A DNA stretch of 7,206 nucleotides from Sphaerochaetaceae bacterium (GTDB lineage Bacteria > Spirochaetota > Spirochaetia > Sphaerochaetales > Sphaerochaetaceae). The notes under the pieces were generated by a model. It was not told the origin of the DNA, ran no database searches, and worked only from the letters and a program-made list of their open reading frames with translations. Position numbers and translations under genes: made by a program. This document shows positions 6,744 to 7,206 of the stretch, one piece after another (position 1 is the stretch's first letter; every line of letters begins with the position of its first letter). The stretch lies in NCBI GenBank assembly GCA_023231265.1, contig JALNVT010000136.1:1-7206 (forward strand), given 5' to 3'.

Positions 6744-6750
6744 CCTCCCT
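6744..6750 (-). promoter_or_regulatory. Strong ribosome binding site of the ATPase gene
   Basis: Minus-strand AGGGAGG lies 5 bases before the GTG start at 6736-6738. It supports the GTG, since the overlapping ATG at 6738-6740 is only 3 bases away and runs straight into TGA. Confidence 0.8.
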
Positions 6751-6768
6751 ATACTAGAGCCTTATTAT

Positions 6769-6792
6769 AAAAAAAGTTGTAGTACTTTTTTT
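6769..6792 (-). repeat. A/T-rich 9-bp inverted repeat in the gap before the ATPase gene
   Basis: AAAAAAAGT and ACTTTTTTT form a perfect 9-bp inverted repeat around a 6-base loop. On the minus strand the 3' arm is itself a run of seven T, so a weak terminator or attenuator is conceivable, but a stem made mostly of A-U pairs is unstable. The TATAAT that overlaps its end (6764-6769) has no good -35 box at the right distance. Confidence 0.45.
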
Positions 6793-6835
6793 GTAACAAA
6801 GCTCGAAATAAAAATTTCATTGCTCTATAAATTAA

Positions 6836-6872
6836 ACTAGTCCACGTATACCGTAGATATATGTGGACTAGT
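6836..6872 (-). terminator. Strong stem-loop after the binding-protein gene; partial terminator or mRNA-stabilising hairpin
   Basis: A perfect 10-bp stem ACTAGTCCAC/GTGGACTAGT (6836-6845 and 6863-6872) is extended, past one A-C mismatch on the minus-strand RNA, by four A-U pairs (6847-6850 with 6858-6861) and a 7-base loop. The following minus-strand sequence TTTAATTTATAG is only moderately T-rich. It starts 28 bases after the lipoprotein stop codon. In binding-protein operons a hairpin at this place often lets the binding protein be made in excess over the membrane parts, by partial termination or by blocking 3' decay; that role is inferred here. Confidence 0.65.
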
Positions 6873-6899
6873 CCTTCGCTAATAAAGAATTATTAACTT

Positions 6900-7206
6900 T
6901 TAGTCATCAAGTGCACTTAGTCCTGTAGGAACAACACCTGCTGCTAATGCAGCTTTGTAAGTACCATAAACTGTTACATCACCATTGATGATTGCTTTTT
7001 TAGCTGCTTCAGCTTTTGAGATAGCTGCTTCAGTAATTTCAGGGTTAGCATCAGAATAGTTTACACCACCATCTTTCATGCTCATTACAACTTCGCCACC
7101 TTCAAATGTACCGTTTTCAACTCTTGTTAAAGCATCGATTGAAGAATTTTCTACAACCTTAACCATTGAAGTCAATACAGCACTCATGCCATCTTTGTAG
7201 ATACCA
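6900..7206 (-). CDS. BMP-family substrate-binding lipoprotein, C-terminal part (5' end outside window)
   Basis: Only the last 101 codons are inside the window; the frame stays open through the right edge, so this is a fragment cut by the window and not a broken gene. An ATG at 7185-7187 is internal: the preceding codons read G-I-Y-K-D-G with no stop. The tail shows BMP/Med (PnrA-like) C-terminal features: the helix with MVKVVENSSIDAL, then NGTFEGGEVV, the KDGGVNY strand and a long final helix. The ending GLSALDD recalls clostridial BMP lipoproteins. The full protein would be exported, lipid-anchored outside the membrane, and deliver a nucleoside to the importer encoded downstream (NupN/BmpA role). 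The signal peptide and lipobox cannot be seen. Being upstream of the ATPase, it is probably the first or an early gene of the operon. Confidence 0.88.
   Translation of the reverse strand, partial: GIYKDGMSAVLTSMVKVVENSSIDALTRVENGTFEGGEVVMSMKDGGVNYSDANPEITEAAISKAEAAKKAIINGDVTVYGTYKAALAAGVVPTGLSALDD

Noticed and set aside
6739..6899. Possible purine riboswitch in the gap before the ATPase gene
   Set aside because: The stem-loop loops and junctions do not match the conserved purine-aptamer bases; if the operon has a riboswitch it would be expected upstream of the lipoprotein gene, outside the window.
7185..7187. ATG in the binding-protein fragment as a true start of a small protein
   Set aside because: The frame is open beyond it to the window edge and the upstream residues continue the BMP C-terminal fold, so it is an internal methionine.
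1..7206. Mobile elements, CRISPR arrays, tRNA or rRNA genes, and pseudogenes
   Set aside because: No transposase, direct-repeat array, cloverleaf or frameshifted gene was seen; genes fill nearly all of the window and all frames are intact.

Overview
The window is AT-rich, and every gene I can support lies on the minus strand. It is one compact nucleoside uptake and breakdown operon read from high to low coordinates. Low GC, strong AGGAGG-type ribosome sites, and protein sequences typical of anaerobic Clostridia (the BMP lipoprotein tail ending in GLSALDD, a clostridial-looking uridine phosphorylase) suggest a Firmicute, probably Lachnospiraceae. That taxonomic guess is inference from remembered families, not from a search.

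Layout in transcription order: (1) the 3' end of a BMP/Med-type substrate-binding lipoprotein gene, cut by the window edge; (2) a 161-base gap with a strong stem-loop, an A/T inverted repeat and the ribosome site of the next gene; (3) a tandem-domain ABC ATPase; (4 and 5) two membrane permeases; (6) DeoD-type purine nucleoside phosphorylase; (7) an NfsB-like FMN nitroreductase; (8) a nucleoside hydrolase; (9) an 80-base gap holding a good sigma-A-type promoter; (10) uridine phosphorylase, followed by a terminator-like hairpin. Genes 3 to 7 overlap end to end (11, 1, 1 and 11 bases), which points to translational coupling.

How the parts work together: the lipoprotein captures a nucleoside outside the cell, the ATPase and two permeases import it (as in the NupNOPQ/BmpA-NupABC systems), and three enzymes split the N-glycosidic bond. 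DeoD and Udp use phosphate and yield pentose-1-phosphate plus a purine or uracil; the hydrolase uses water and yields free ribose plus base. No phosphopentomutase, deoxyribose-phosphate aldolase, ribokinase, cytidine deaminase or regulator is in the window.

Most of this is a familiar system in good condition, with no frameshifts, insertion elements, CRISPR or RNA genes seen. The parts that deserve attention are the nitroreductase embedded in the coupled block, the private promoter of udp, the stem-loop between the binding-protein gene and the transporter genes, and several active-site substitutions in DeoD and Udp. I see no convincing evidence of a wholly new system.
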